In this document: positions 42,854 through 53,916 of the stretch, piece after piece
How positions within the stretch are numbered: position 1 is the first letter of the stretch
Layout of the letters: each line of letters begins with the position of its first letter
Assembly: GCA_964034945.1 (NCBI GenBank)
Contig: OZ035963.1
Span: forward strand, 37,020,361 to 37,084,360
Source of the DNA: Chrysopilus asiliformis
Lineage: Eukaryota; Arthropoda; Insecta; Diptera; Rhagionidae
DNA: 64,000 nt
Direction: 5' to 3'
The notes under the pieces: generated by a model
The model's input: only the letters and a program-made list of their open reading frames with translations
The model's database searches: none
What the model was told of the DNA's origin: nothing
Position numbers and translations under genes: made by a program

Positions 42854-43564
42854 TTTGTTGGCAACACAAAACCCCTGGGAAAACAAATTAATCCAAAATC
42901 AGTTCCGAATTCACTCACTGACACTGATAAGATCCTTTTAAATCACGTAAACAATTTTTTTTTTAATAAATGGAAAAAATTTACTTATCTTATAAAGTTG
43001 TTTCTAATATTTTTCCTGAATTTGTTTCGGCGCGTGCGTTCTCCGACCTATTCACTTCGACTGCGTATACAACAATGATCATGTCGTAACGGCTTCCACT
43101 AAGGCTGGATAATGGTCGCAGTGCACTTGTGTTTGTGAGTGTCCGTATTTCGATGCATTCCACCGGTTGGCGAATTTCACAACTTCATGCAATTTACGTC
43201 TGACTAAGTTATCGTAATAGCGCAGGATGTGCTTGTAGTTGTGATTTGCCGCTGTGAATTCCATCGACTGACGAAATCATTCCCCTGCGACCCCCCCCCC
43301 CCCCACTCTCCGTCTCACCTCCGTTTTGTAATCCACGGCTGGGTGCCCGAATATATTTTATGCCTTCCCATACCCCACTATTTTCAAACCACTGCTATAA
43401 AGGGCATTGATTTAGTGGCTGGGTGCATTTTTTAGAATTTTAGGAGCCTTCCCATATCCCGTATTGGAAAACCTTTGGATGCGAGACATATCGAGAAGAG
43501 AGAGAGTCACAAAGATGGATGTGGCGAATTCCATTATGGATGTGGCGAATTCCACTTCTGATAC
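42854..43564 (-). other. Gypsy-D leader region
   Basis: Non-coding leader between LTR and gag. It has a C run of 15 at about 43,291-43,305 and a 22-bp direct duplication ('gatgtggcgaattcca' twice) near 43,516-43,553. Next to the LTR the minus strand reads GTATCAGAAGTGG, vaguely like an initiator-Met primer site. Confidence 0.45.
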
Positions 43565-43828
43565 TGTTGACTTCTTACCATTTTTGCAGCAGACCCACCA
43601 CCGCGCCCCGTGCCGGCTTGCCCCTGAAACTTTGCCCGAGGATCAAACCGCCTGTTCGGGATCACTGTAAGATGTTGACTGACTATTAAACCAGGGCGTT
43701 TCAGGCACCTCCGGCCACGATGGTGGGCCGCCCTCACCATGAATTTGCATGGCTGGCAGATACACTTTCCTCGAGAGAAAGAGGGGATTTCCTTTCTATT
43801 TATCTCTTTGACTCAACGACCGCTTACA
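43565..43828 (-). repeat. Gypsy-D 5' LTR
   Basis: 264 bp, identical by eye to 36,958-37,221. Confidence 0.95.
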
Positions 43829-44546
43829 TTACGGAGACTGATTACTTTAAATTCACTATCTTTCATAACTTCATTCTGCCCTCGAAGTATTTCCTCAATT
43901 TCACTCTCATTAATTTCTTCAGATATACCACATATAATCACTTTTGGTTTTCTCATCACCGGTATATTAACATCATATTTCTCACTTAAATGTTCTTCAA
44001 CCGCCTTTTTTAATTCATCCACAGAATCCTTTTCACACTCAATCGCCACCATTCCATTTTGCCTATTGTACACTCCATCAATTTTCAATTTACTTGGGTC
44101 CACTTTACTTTTTAAATCTGCTTTGGTTTTATTCGATTCTTGAATTTGTTTTGGTTTCAGTATGACACAGCTTTTTTAATAGCATCAGCGTAGGTTTTTT
44201 TTTATTATTCTTATCATGGTCTATTTATGACAATTTCATGATTTACACTGACTTTTTTATTTAACTCGTTCAAATTACTTAAAATGTTTCTTGAATTATT
44301 TGTTTGTTTATCCAGATTTGAAGTAACAGTTTCAATCAGCTGATCAATTTTGCTATTAATTCCATTTATAGTTGATTTGCACTCATTGCACACAAACAGA
44401 ATATTCACATTTTTATTTACCATGTTCATTTCATACTCTGAGAGTTTTGTACATTTGTTGTTAAAAGTTTTACCATACACACCGTTGCATGGAAACCCGG
44501 CCTCTCCCCTTATGCCCTTCTTGCACCCCTTACATACGGTCCCCAT
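43829..44546 (-). pseudogene. LINE-B ORF1, N-terminal part
   Basis: The start (MGTVCKGCKKGIRGE...CNEC, 44,546-44,214) has a PHD-like Cys-rich finger as found in ORF1 of some I/Jockey-group LINEs. A coiled-coil-like stretch follows. After a frameshift between 44,214 and 44,103, the second frame has an RRM-like block (KVIICGISEEINESEIEEIL). It stops at the Gypsy-D insertion and resumes at 36,957. Confidence 0.65.
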
Positions 44547-44769
44547 TTGTATACCGTTGTAAATTCGTCTTTGGGTAACTTTAGTTATCTTCTCACTAGT
44601 TTTATTTTGTTTTTGAATTTTATGATTTTCGAAACCGCACGAAAAAACACTATGTTACATCAAATTTTCAATGCCAACTTGTAATTGTAACTTTAAAAAT
44701 CAAATATAATTTAATGTTAGCTCGATATCCATCCAAACACTTTCAGTGTTACCAACTCCCTGTGAAACG

Positions 44770-45185
44770 AATCTTATACTAGTGCTTAGGCGTTTAAATA
44801 AATTTAACGTAAAAGTAAAACTTGAAAAGTGTAAGTTTTTTCAAAAAAATGTGAAATATTTAGGCCACGAAATTTGTAAAGAGGATATTCGTCCTAAAAA
44901 GGACAAAATACGTGCTATTTTGGACGCACCTTCACCCAAAGATTTAACCTCACTTGGTTTCGTGCGAAACTTATCACCTAGATTATCTGAATTGTACGAT
45001 TTGACAAAAGAAAACGTACCATTTTTTGGAGTGAAAAATGTGAAGAAGTTTTCCAAGAAAGCAAATCTTTCTTATATGAAAATAATTTACTTGTCCACTA
45101 TGATCCTTCTAAACCAGTTGGAGTTGTATGTGACGCATCGTCCTATGGAATATGGGGAGTTGACGCGAGTCCGTTTCTGAGTCTT
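44770..45185 (+). pseudogene. Plus-strand gypsy reverse transcriptase scrap
   Basis: Reads KLEKCKFFQKNVKYLGHEIC, the thumb region of a Ty3/gypsy reverse transcriptase. After a deletion and frameshift comes the start of RNase H (HYDPSKPVGVVCDASSYG in another frame). It is the only LTR-element fragment read on the plus strand. Confidence 0.75.
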
Positions 45186-45749
45186 TCAGCAGCTCGGAAA
45201 ATCCCAGTTGTCCTCTTGTTGAAGTTACATTCTGGAAGAGCATAAAAGAAAGCCGCCGCTGAAAAGAAAGGAAGAAATTTAAGTAAATTGTCACTGGAAA
45301 TTCAATACTTATCTTCGGTTTAATCAGCTTTGATTCCGAGTTGCGTCTGTCCGTTGAGTTCGCCATCCATCAAACTTTAGAGTCCAGAAAATCCATATCT
45401 TTAAAAAAACCGCACTTCGATTTGATTCCTAAAATTAAATTAATTAAAACATGAAATGTCAAAAAATTAACATGTAAACAAAACACATTTTTAATCACAA
45501 CGCTTTCAGTACATCGATTACACAAATACATGCAAAATAGACAACAAATACAATACATTTGAATTTTCATCTTGAATTTCGTCTTCGTCTGTCCGTAAAA
45601 TTAATGTAAACTATTTTCCCTTTTGATTTAAATAAAATTAAAATATTTCACATGCAATTAAATTTCCACTTTCTTGATTAAAATAAAACCGAATAAAAAT
45701 TCAATAACAAACAAACAAGCAATTTACCACCACAAGAACGAACGATCGT
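45186..45749. other. No gene recognised
   Basis: AT-rich. Short minus frames here have no motif. Confidence 0.4.
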
Positions 45750-46130
45750 TTACGCAAAGGGCATCATAACAAAATCACCCACAATATGAACCTTAAAACT
45801 GTGAGTTATTACTTGCGCTGAAGTTTGTTTTTCTGCCGATGATCGTTTATAGTTGCAATCGATGATCATCTCGTTTGCTGATGCCGAAATAAAGAAAAGA
45901 TTTATATCAAATTTGGATTTTATTTTCAATGATCTTACCTTTGTTGATATTTTTCCATCTGGATATTTGGTTGTTTCTCGATTCACGTGATTATGCTGAT
46001 CGATACAAATGGGTCGATATTTGTCGATATTCAATGTCTGTAAAATAAAAGATTAGGAGTTAATAGAAATTTAATGAAAATTTTAGAAAACTGATGTACT
46101 TACTTGGTATTTTGTTGATAACTTCGCCAT
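45750..46130 (-). CDS. Candidate small spliced gene, unidentified
   Basis: An ATG at 46,128-46,130 opens nine codons (46,104-46,130) followed by GTAAGT. After an intron ending in a pyrimidine-rich AG, a 33-codon exon (45,939-46,037) encodes TLNIDKYRPICIDQHNHVNR and more, again ending at GTAAG. A third exon could start near 45,886 (MIIDCNYKRSSAEK) and end at the stop at 45,750. The first two exons are in phase; the third acceptor is uncertain, because the nearest AG leads to a stop. No family recognised. It may be a chance arrangement. Confidence 0.25.
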
Positions 46131-47667
46131 GATTCTTACAAACACACAAACTTACACACAATATTGGAATTACTTCAAGTAATTAAAATGTAGTGGAATT
46201 AATTATAGTTCTCAAATATAGAGGGATAACAATTGCGGATGTTAGAAATCTTGTAATTCAGGAAATACAGGAATGTAATATTAATTATGGACGCATTTCC
46301 TGTGACCATCTTTAATTTTACATTTCCGGAATTCCAAGAACATATAGTGTAAAGTCATCCTAGAAGTTTGAACGTTCGAACGTTGAACTAGATTAAATTT
46401 TTCCCGGGAAAGGTGAGAAAAAGAAAAAAAAGTGCGCTTACTTTAATTAATTAAAGTTATTTTGAAATAGCGCCCAGGAATAGATTTGCTCATCGAGAAA
46501 TTTCCAATTTGAGGCGCTGCGAAGATTTTCTTCTCATCCTTTTTTTTTTGATTGTGACGACTATTTGGCGAAATACAATCCCCAGGAAATTGAAGAAAAA
46601 TCATCTTGCTCGCCAAAATTCGACCGGTCTATGAAAAGACGCAGATATTCATCGATCTGTTCCACCACATGGTTTAAGAAGTGACCTTTGGTCAATGAAA
46701 GGGTTTAACATCGATCATATTAGGGAAACTTTTGCTCAAGTAAGATTAGATTAAGCAAAATTTTTAAGTGCGTGATTAGCTAAAATTTAATACCATTATC
46801 AGGTGAACACGAAGGTGTGCTCTAACCTAGACGGCGGGAGCCTGAGCAGCTTTCCCAGTTTTGTTGTTCTTTCTTTTTCTTTTATTAAGAAATTATAAAA
46901 TCTAGTTTTATTCGTATAAGTTACAATTATTTCGAATCTCTGACAATGGACCTCCATTTGTTATGTAGTATTATAATAAATGTTGTTTATTATTATAGAT
47001 GTTGAGTATTATTATAAATGTTGTGTATTGTTAGTTATTAAAACTCATTTGCTTTTTCTTTATTTTGAGTATGGATAATTTATTCAAACACATACACCTA
47101 ACAATTTCACAATTAATTAATACTACCACATTATTTACTAATTAAAACTGATATTACTATAATATATTTGTCTTAACTTTGATTTTTACTTCCCAACATG
47201 CTGAACACAAGCTAATCGTCGAATAGGGCAATTGAACTAAATTTATATTTATTCACAATATTTTCCAGAGTATAATTTTTTACGTAATAGTTTTAACATA
47301 AGGTATAAGTGCTTTCTTAAATATATATAAATTTCTTTCATTTTTCAATTCATTGGGTAAATTATTAAATAAATTAAGACCTTTGGGGCTGTTCACAAAT
47401 TACGTAACGCTTTTTTTGCGCTTTTTAGACCCCCCCCCCCACCCCCCCTAAGGAATAACGTAACAAAGATTAAAATACTTTTTAAATAATTTTGATTTAA
47501 ATTTTTTATTAAAATAAACAAAATTAACTTTAAAATAACAACCAAAAAGGAAAAAACAAACTTCATTATAGCTTTAAATAAAAAAAAAAAAGCAAACATA
47601 GTCCGATGATCTGAAATAAAAACCAAGCACTTTAAAAAACAGCCCTTTTTATAAATATTTCAGACAT
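46131..47667. other. No gene recognised
   Basis: AT-rich. Near 47,381 'ggggctgttcacaaattacgtaacgc' resembles one end of a common insect MITE. A C-rich tract (ccccccccccacccccccc) lies at about 47,430-47,449. The other end of any MITE was not found. Confidence 0.4.
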
Positions 47668-48630
47668 GCCTTATTCAGTCTCCCACGGAGAAGCAAAGTA
47701 TTCATCCATTGACAAAACGGGGATGTCATTTCCAGTAAGTATATCCTCAGAAACAATTTTAACGTTTGTCAAATCGACGTTCTCTTCATCAATCCATTCA
47801 GCATCTTCATATCCTTCCTGCACAGCAATTATAGCCATTAATTCACGTTGTCTTCGGGCTGCAACATGCAATGGCATAGTTTTTTTTCACATAGATCGAT
47901 GATTTGTGGTGGACACTTTTGACATGATCTTTCAGCATCACTTGAGGAGCAAAGTACATTTCACAACTTGAGCATGTTCTATCTTTCAGAACATTTTGAA
48001 CTGAAGGACAATATAAATCGTACGGTAAAGATTTCGGTGGTTGTTCAATTATAGATAATAAACATAAGTTGTTCAATAAGAACAATGGGCAAAACTTGAC
48101 GTTTCACCACTTTTTCTATCGGTGGCAGCTTTCAATCCATTATTAGTTTGGATAAGTGGAATTGGTGGTGGTAAAAATCTCTTTTTGTTCATTACAGTAA
48201 AGTAACTACTTCTAGGTTTTGCACAACAATTTTGATTATCACACTTAACAATCTGAGTGCAATATTGACTTGTTTGAACATGTCTAGAGAACCATTCTGA
48301 ATTTTTGAACAAAATATTTTCCTTTGGGATTTCCGATTTATCTGGTTCGATATATTCAGCAACTGTAGCACAGTTATCAATAGTCATACTACTCCAGATT
48401 TGTGAGAGAGTCTCGCCTGCAAATTTGAAATTTTGCTTTTCTAATTCAGTATCATTTGTATGTCCGTGCTCGTCTAACTTCCAAAATGACTGTACGGTAA
48501 AATTACTCCTGATAACTCACGACTTAAAGGCGCCATTCTTCGTTCCACCCTGTTGAATGCACTGCGTCCAGGAGCATTTGTAGCTATAAAAAGAGCATCT
48601 ACGTCATGCTTCAAAAAATGATGAAGTTAA
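47668..48630 (-). pseudogene. Decayed copy of a multicopy arthropod gene with C2H2 finger
   Basis: Minus-strand pieces in several frames: HHFL...DVDALFIATNAPGRSAFNR and RRMAPLSRELSGVILPYSHFG; then IWSSMTIDNCATVAEYIEPD and KKRFLPPPIPLIQTNNGL; then YDLYCPSVQ with a C2H2 finger (CSSCEMYF...HVKSVH). It ends ELMAIIAVQEGYEDAEWIDEENVDL. I recall similar uncharacterised proteins being repeated in arthropod genomes, probably mobile-element derived, but cannot name the superfamily. At least three frameshifts break it. It abuts LINE-A at about 48,610-48,630. Confidence 0.5.
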
Positions 48631-49752
48631 CAATTTTCTCAATAACTTTAGCTTCCAATATAATAGTGTTCACTGGCCGAAATTCTTCACATTTTTTTGT
48701 ACCTTTTATTTTTTCTACAGGTACAACTATTGTTTCTTTCCAAAACTCTGGAAAACAACCACTTTCTAGTGACTTATTAATAATAGATAGAAAATTTTCA
48801 CCAATAAGATCAAATGAGTCAATCAGTAATTTCACATTCACAAAGTTATTATCTTTCTTGTTGTTCATACTTTTTAAGGTGCTTTTTAGTTCAGTTAATG
48901 TTACATAACTAAATTTAAAATTGTTATTACCTGACTCAATTAAATTGCTATAAACCATATTATGAATATTTTTATGAATATCATATACACTGTTTACGAA
49001 ATACTCATTAAAGTTATTGGCAATTAGTTCATTATCTTTAATTATTTCATTGTTGAATTTAATTTCTTTAATTTCAGGAGGTCTTTTATTAAAAACATAA
49101 GTTTTAATATTACGCCACATAGTCTTTTGGTCATGTGAATTATCAATTTTATCCCGAATAAACTTATTTTTAGCATCATTAATTTTTTTAGTATACAGAT
49201 TTCTTAACGATTTGTATTTATACCAATCGTAGCTTCTATTTGTCCATACTGCTAAGTTATATTGGTTGTTTCTTTGTAGTTTTAACATTAAAAGATCTTT
49301 TGTAAACCATTCATTATCAACAGCATATAACGATTTTGTGACAATGAATTCATTTATAATATTATGCAATGATAAACTAAAATTTCTTGCTTTTAAGTCA
49401 CAATCACCAAAGTAAATGGTCATTATAGCATTTCTAAGAATTTTACTTCTAAATTGATCCTTATTATATCGTAGAATCTTTGTTGATTTAAAGTCATCGT
49501 TAACTGTTTTGTCATTTTTAATTTGAAACATAATTTTTATAGTTTCATGATCACTTATTTTTAGGTTTGATTCAATTTTTACTTCAATTCTTTCATAACA
49601 ATTTGACACCACCCAGTCTATTAATGTTTTTGAAGTTTGAGAAATACGTGTATGGTCATTTACTATTTGCTTAAATAAATTCTCTTCAAAAATTTCACTA
49701 ATTTTCATTTTAAAGTTATCATCTTTCAACCAGTTTATATTAAAGTCTCTTA
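48611..49752 (-). pseudogene. LINE-A ORF2: endonuclease end and reverse transcriptase start
   Basis: Begins within the endonuclease (DFNINWLKDD; LIDWVVSN...SDHETIK). It passes through the linker to the first reverse transcriptase block (FPEFWKETIVVPVEKIKGTK; EEFRPVNTI). It is cut off after KVIEKIVNF at 48,611, so the catalytic YADD part is missing. Frame intact otherwise. Confidence 0.8.
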
Positions 49753-49880
49753 CGGCCAATTTATTCACTAGGAGTTAAATCGCCTTAACTCCCTTAACTC
49801 ACCTTTAACATGGAAAATAAGGTTAGCTAACTCCCTTAACTCACTAACTCGGCTTAACTCCTAGTGAATAAATTGGCCGC
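49753..49880. mobile_element. 128-bp palindromic MITE in the LINE-A endonuclease
   Basis: Terminal inverted repeats of about 26 bp begin CGGCCAATTTATTCACTAGG. TA lies on both sides (49,751-49,752; 49,881-49,882). The interior repeats 'cttaactcccttaactcac'. It splits the endonuclease between IILA and VRDFNINW. Confidence 0.8.
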
Positions 49881-50288
49881 TAATATTATATCATTCTGAC
49901 TTAACTCTTCTAATTGACCAATATAAGAGTTTATTTTAACGAAAAAATCAGAGTTTAGATTTAAATATTTGGGTGATCGGTATATCTTGGCCACATGAAA
50001 TACATTACGGGCATAGGATATTTTTATATGTAACCACCACATTGACTGATTCGAACTTGTGCTATTAATGGTCTCAAAGCTCATGGAGTCCTTTATATAT
50101 AAAATAACACCACCAGTATGCCTCGAGTGACTATCCACTCTAACAAAATTGTAACCATCAATATGTATTAAATCTCCGTCATCATCTTCTGTTAAATGAG
50201 TCTCAGTCAAGCAAACCACATCGACACTTCTTCTCAATATTAGCTCTTCAAGTTCCACAAAATTTTTAAATAGCCCTTGGGTATTCAT
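49881..50288 (-). pseudogene. LINE-A ORF2: AP endonuclease N-terminus
   Basis: From an ATG at 50,288: MNTQGLFKNFVELEELI, then VVCLTETHLTED (catalytic Glu motif), HTGGVILYIK and VAKIYRSPKYL. This is an APE-type endonuclease that nicks the target DNA. The frame ends at the MITE. Confidence 0.8.
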
Positions 50289-50304
50289 ATAAAATATCTC
50301 GATA

Positions 50305-50482
50305 TTATTTAATTGCTAATATAAAATTTTATTTGACTCAATTTTAAGCTTTTTTTGTAACACTTTACAGTCATTGCTGTACGCATGATGAGAGGTATCA
50401 CATTCTTCGTCACTTAAGTTCAAACTCTCTTTTACTTTTTTGCAGTTTACACAAGAACAATGTCACTAACACATTCGCTTGC
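50305..50482 (-). pseudogene. LINE-A ORF1, C-terminal zinc knuckle
   Basis: Reads VCVNCKKVKES...HHAYSNDCKVLQKKLK and a stop near 50,318, just before ORF2. It is the last zinc knuckle of ORF1, separated from the others by the MITE at 50,491. Confidence 0.6.
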
Positions 50483-50490
50483 TTTATGGT

Positions 50491-51219
50491 TAAGGCTCCC
50501 ATCTATCCTGTATTTTACAGGTTTATCCTGTATTTTTGAGTGCAATCCTGTTTTTTTTTTCAAAAACCTGTATTTATCCTGTATTTGCCTGTATAACCGA
50601 GATTTAATGAGGAAAATATCGTATATCGTTCCTGTTTTGCTCAGTCTAGCACAAATGTTATGAACACTTATGCACTCTACTCGTAGCGACTAGAGAATAA
50701 ATAGCGTCTCGCAAGAAACAAGCTGGTAACACTGTGCAAGATATTATTACAGTTCGTTTTGTGTGTCCGAATATAAATTTTATATTCAATTTATAAACTG
50801 AAACAGGACGTGGACAGATGAGAAAACTCAATTAAAAATTGAAACATTAAAAGCGATTCTCACGATCAAAACCAATATGAAACTATCTTGCTTGGAATTC
50901 TATGAATTCCTGACGTCGCAGCCGGAAATGCTTCGGAAAATAGCTTCTAAAGACAAATACAACACGTGAGTTGATAATAAAACTCTCGAAATTGACAATG
51001 ACGACAAAAGCAATGATTTTACACTTAATGAATGATACAATAATAATTACATTCACAAGTGTATTGGATTTTTTATGTAAATTTTTTTCAAATAAATGAC
51101 TTGGAACTGTATCCTGTATTTATCCTGTATTTTGAAAAAAATATCCTGTAAAATCCTGTAAAATCCTTAATTTTCGCAGGTTTATCCTGTATTTTAGCCA
51201 AAATGAGATGGGAGCCTTA
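50491..51219. mobile_element. hAT-like MITE 2 (729 bp)
   Basis: Ends TAAGGCTCCCATCT and its complement form a 14-bp inverted repeat. A perfect 8-bp target duplication TTTATGGT flanks it (50,483-50,490; 51,220-51,227). The subterminal regions are full of 'atcctgtatttt' repeats. No transposase frame. It sits inside the zinc-knuckle region of LINE-A ORF1. Confidence 0.9.
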
Positions 51220-51480
51220 TTTATGGTCAGTACCAGCACACTTATAGCATACCAAACTATTTGCCGTACATTTTTCAACAGTGTGGTTAAAACCAAGGCA
51301 CTTATAGCATCTGAGGACATTTAATTTTTTCATAAACTCTACAACTATTGAAGTCAATTGTTAAGACTTTCTTTTTCATAATTACTTTAAACGCTTCACC
51401 ATCAATTTCTATTAATGCATTAAATTTGTTTTATTTTCATCTTTAAACAATTAATATATTGTTATTTGAATTTAAATTTG
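51220..51480 (-). pseudogene. LINE-A ORF1, zinc knuckles and preceding region
   Basis: The minus strand reads NALIEIDGEAFKVIMKKKVL, then after a frameshift LNVLRCYKCLGFNH...CTANSLVCYKCAGTDHK, which are two CCHC knuckles. It is homologous to LINE-B ORF1. The N-terminal half is missing. Confidence 0.65.
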
Positions 51481-51531
51481 TAAAATTAGTTATTTTCTGC
51501 TAAACAAACGAATTACGAAACTTTTGAATTA

Positions 51532-52456
51532 CAGTCTGTAAAGTAAGAGCGTGTACGGGTTAATGTGTACAAAAATTTATTTTTGATGATTTTTAAGTAC
51601 ATGGATTTGTTGTATTGCACAAGAAGAAAAATGCTATATCATTAATAATGAGTCCAGTCACCACCGGCATTGATAATTGCTGGCATCTCCGAGGCATACT
51701 TTACACTAAGTTGACTGCGTATTCGTTCGGTAAAGACCCTCAAATGAGACGAATTTATCATGTCAGCTGCTTCAAAGTGCACACTCTTTTTCCTCGAAGC
51801 TTGTGCTTGAGATATGCCCACACAGAATATCCCCAAACAGAAGCTTCGTCCGTACAGATCACGTTGCTCCAATCTCGGTCCAAATTCTCCTTTGCCCAAA
51901 AGAGTCTTTTCGTCACATTTTTTTCGCTAACAGTGGTTTCTTAATTGTGCTTCGACATTTGAAGTTATGCGCAAGGAGATAGGTTCGAATAGTTGTATGT
52001 GATACCTGTATACCTTTCTGTTTTAATTTTGCCGCTCCTTGTCGCAATGTTAAGGTGGGGTTCCCGTTAAACAAATTCACAATTTTTTTTTCCATGTTCG
52101 GCGTCACTTTGCCTATCGAGCCACGTTTTGGCAAGTCATCGACATTTTTGATCTTCTTATATTGCTGAACCCACTTAGCGATGAACGATTTTGACTTTCC
52201 CATGTATTTAGCAGCAGATAGATATGACATTTTTGGTCCTTTGGGGTGGGAACAAAGGAACACAGCCTCGTGGCGTGATGCATATGTGGCACTCATGGCG
52301 GTTAACTTGTTATTCGGGTAAGAACTCGACGCCAACTGGATCTTTTGTGACAAAGCATTCACGACAAAGATTGCATCTATCTGCCCACCAAAAACTAGGA
52401 CGATATTTCAAAGCCAATTGCCATTTATGCCGTACACGCTCTTACTTTACAGACTG
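51532..52456 (-). mobile_element. Tc1-like element, internal deletion derivative
   Basis: Terminal repeats CAGTCTGTAAAGTAAGAGCG (27 bp match) lie at both ends. TA is duplicated at 51,530-51,531 and 52,457-52,458. Length 925 bp versus about 1.3-1.6 kb for full elements. Confidence 0.9.
51642..52362 (-). pseudogene. Tc1-like transposase remnant
   Basis: The N-terminal frame (52,362-51,913) carries the bipartite helix-turn-helix (KMSYLSAAKYMGKSKSFIAK; QGAAKLKQKGIQVSHTTIR). After a frameshift, the piece at 51,642-51,899 overlaps a catalytic-core start (ICTDEASVWG in another frame) that is joined directly to the C-terminal SVWAYLKHKLRGK block. The second and third acidic residues were deleted. 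Confidence 0.75.
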
Positions 52457-52481
52457 TATATAAAAATTTATAAGAAAATAT

Positions 52482-52820
52482 CTAAGAAAAATTCTCCTGA
52501 ATTTTGTTAATTTGATAAATTCCTTTATTTACCGGATTGGATAAACATATATTATCTTCAATTTCTTCAGCAATTTTTTTTAAATACATAGCCTCTTTCG
52601 TCGCTTCGCTAAGAGCCATGTACTCTGCCTCAGTTGAAGATAAAGCCACTGTTCTTTGTTTCCTCGATTCCCATGATATAAGATCTCCATTAAAAGTAAA
52701 TGAATAGCCCGTAAAAGATCTTCTATCATCTAGACAAGCACCCCAATCTGCATCAACATACCCTTGAAGTCCAACTCCAGCGCTTTTGAAAATTATTCCA
52801 ACATTCGAAGTTCCTTTCAA
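52482..52820 (-). pseudogene. Copia-1 RNase H
   Basis: GYVDADWGACLDDRRSFTGY, WESRKQRTVALSSTEAEYMA and LSEATKEAMYLKKI are the standard Ty1/copia RNase H motifs. Its 5' edge is a deletion junction: it directly adjoins the protease frame, with integrase and reverse transcriptase missing. The stop is at 52,482. Confidence 0.9.
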
Positions 52821-53203
52821 ATTAATTTGATATTGCCTTTTTTATCAACTACTTTAGCCTTTATTTTGTCAAAAATTACATCGTAGCCTTTGTCCGCTAT
52901 TTTGCTAACTGACAATAAATTTGTACGTAAATCACGCACATAGAGAGTATCTGATAACTTGTACGTCATTTCACAACCATTTACCTTAGTAGAGAGTTGT
53001 GCAATACCTTTAGCACTTATTTCCGTTGTTGCACTTTTTGCCAAATTTAATTTACCAAGTTCATTAGCTTCTCTTTTTACGAAATTACCCGAATCTTTGC
53101 ACAGATATGACGTACATCCACTATCCAAACACCAAGTTTTATTTTTCATATTATTTGAAACATTAAAACTTTCACACGTATTTGATTCGACCGTTACGTA
53201 CAA
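52817..53203 (-). pseudogene. Copia-1 protease
   Basis: WCLDSGCTSYLCKD is the copia protease active site (D-S-G), followed by DTLYVRDLRTNLLSVSKIAD. The zinc-knuckle region just upstream is partly legible (KCFRCQKFGHKSSEC-like, 53,225-53,275). A frameshift separates it from gag. Confidence 0.85.
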
Positions 53204-53310
53204 TGACTGTTGGTATTCTTTTGAATTTTTTTTCTGTTTACATTCAGAAGATTTATGTCCGAACTTTTGACATCGAAAACACTTGATTTTTCACTATTCA
53301 CTATCACTAT

Positions 53311-53916
53311 TCACTTTGTTCTGAATTTTTTTCTTCCAGTCTCCAGTGCTGAATTGTCCTTATTTCTTGCATCACTTTCTTCAATAATCTTGATGCGTAA
53401 GTTTTCCAGTGATGGTAGTTCACCACGAGACTCTATTGCATATCTGAAATTATCAAAATTACCTGGAAGACTATATAGGAGCATAATTTGCAGAAGCTCG
53501 TGGTTTATTATTATTTCCATCTCTTCCAGCTTGTCTACAATATCGAAAAATCTTCGCAAATAGTCTCGAACATCTTCTCCATCTTGCATTCTTTGAAGAA
53601 AAAGTTGCTTTAATAGTGTCGCTTTTCTTACCGGTCCTATCGATTGGTAAATTGACTCTAATTTCAACCCAACATCTCGTGAACTCATACAACCTTTAAT
53701 TTGCTTTAATTCCGTTGGATTTATTGATAAGATGATATCTGACTTCGCTTTGTTGTCTCGCTTTGTCCAATCTTTTCCTGCTGCTACAGATGCCGCATTA
53801 TCAGCATTGACTACGGGTTTAGTGTTGACTCCATTCACATAATCCCACCCGTCGTTCTTAATTAAAAGTGCCTCCATCTGTATTTTCCAGGTATCAAAAT
53901 TATCTCTGGACAACAT
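53311..53916 (-). pseudogene. gag: Copia-1 gag
   Basis: Contains LSRDNFDTWKIQMEALL at the start and KLESIYQSIGPVRKATLLKQLF, then VRDYLRRFFDIVDKLEEM, the UBN2-type capsid of Ty1/copia elements. It starts near the LTR side at 53,916. The frame ends just before the knuckle. Confidence 0.85.

Larger units (their letters stand above)
36958..43828 (-). mobile_element. Gypsy-D, complete Ty3/gypsy element in LINE-B
   Basis: 264-bp LTRs at 36,958-37,221 and 43,565-43,828 look identical and have TGT...ACA ends. The target duplication TTAC flanks them (36,954-36,957; 43,829-43,832). LINE-B ORF1 reads in frame across the insertion point. Pol is interrupted by a LINE (40,298-41,395), a nonsense codon and a frameshift. 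The LTRs are notably GC-rich compared with the surroundings. Confidence 0.95.

Noticed and set aside
47393..47626. 77-residue minus frame ending in a Gly run
   Set aside because: The Gly run is the C-rich tract; the rest is hydrophobic low-complexity from AT-rich DNA.
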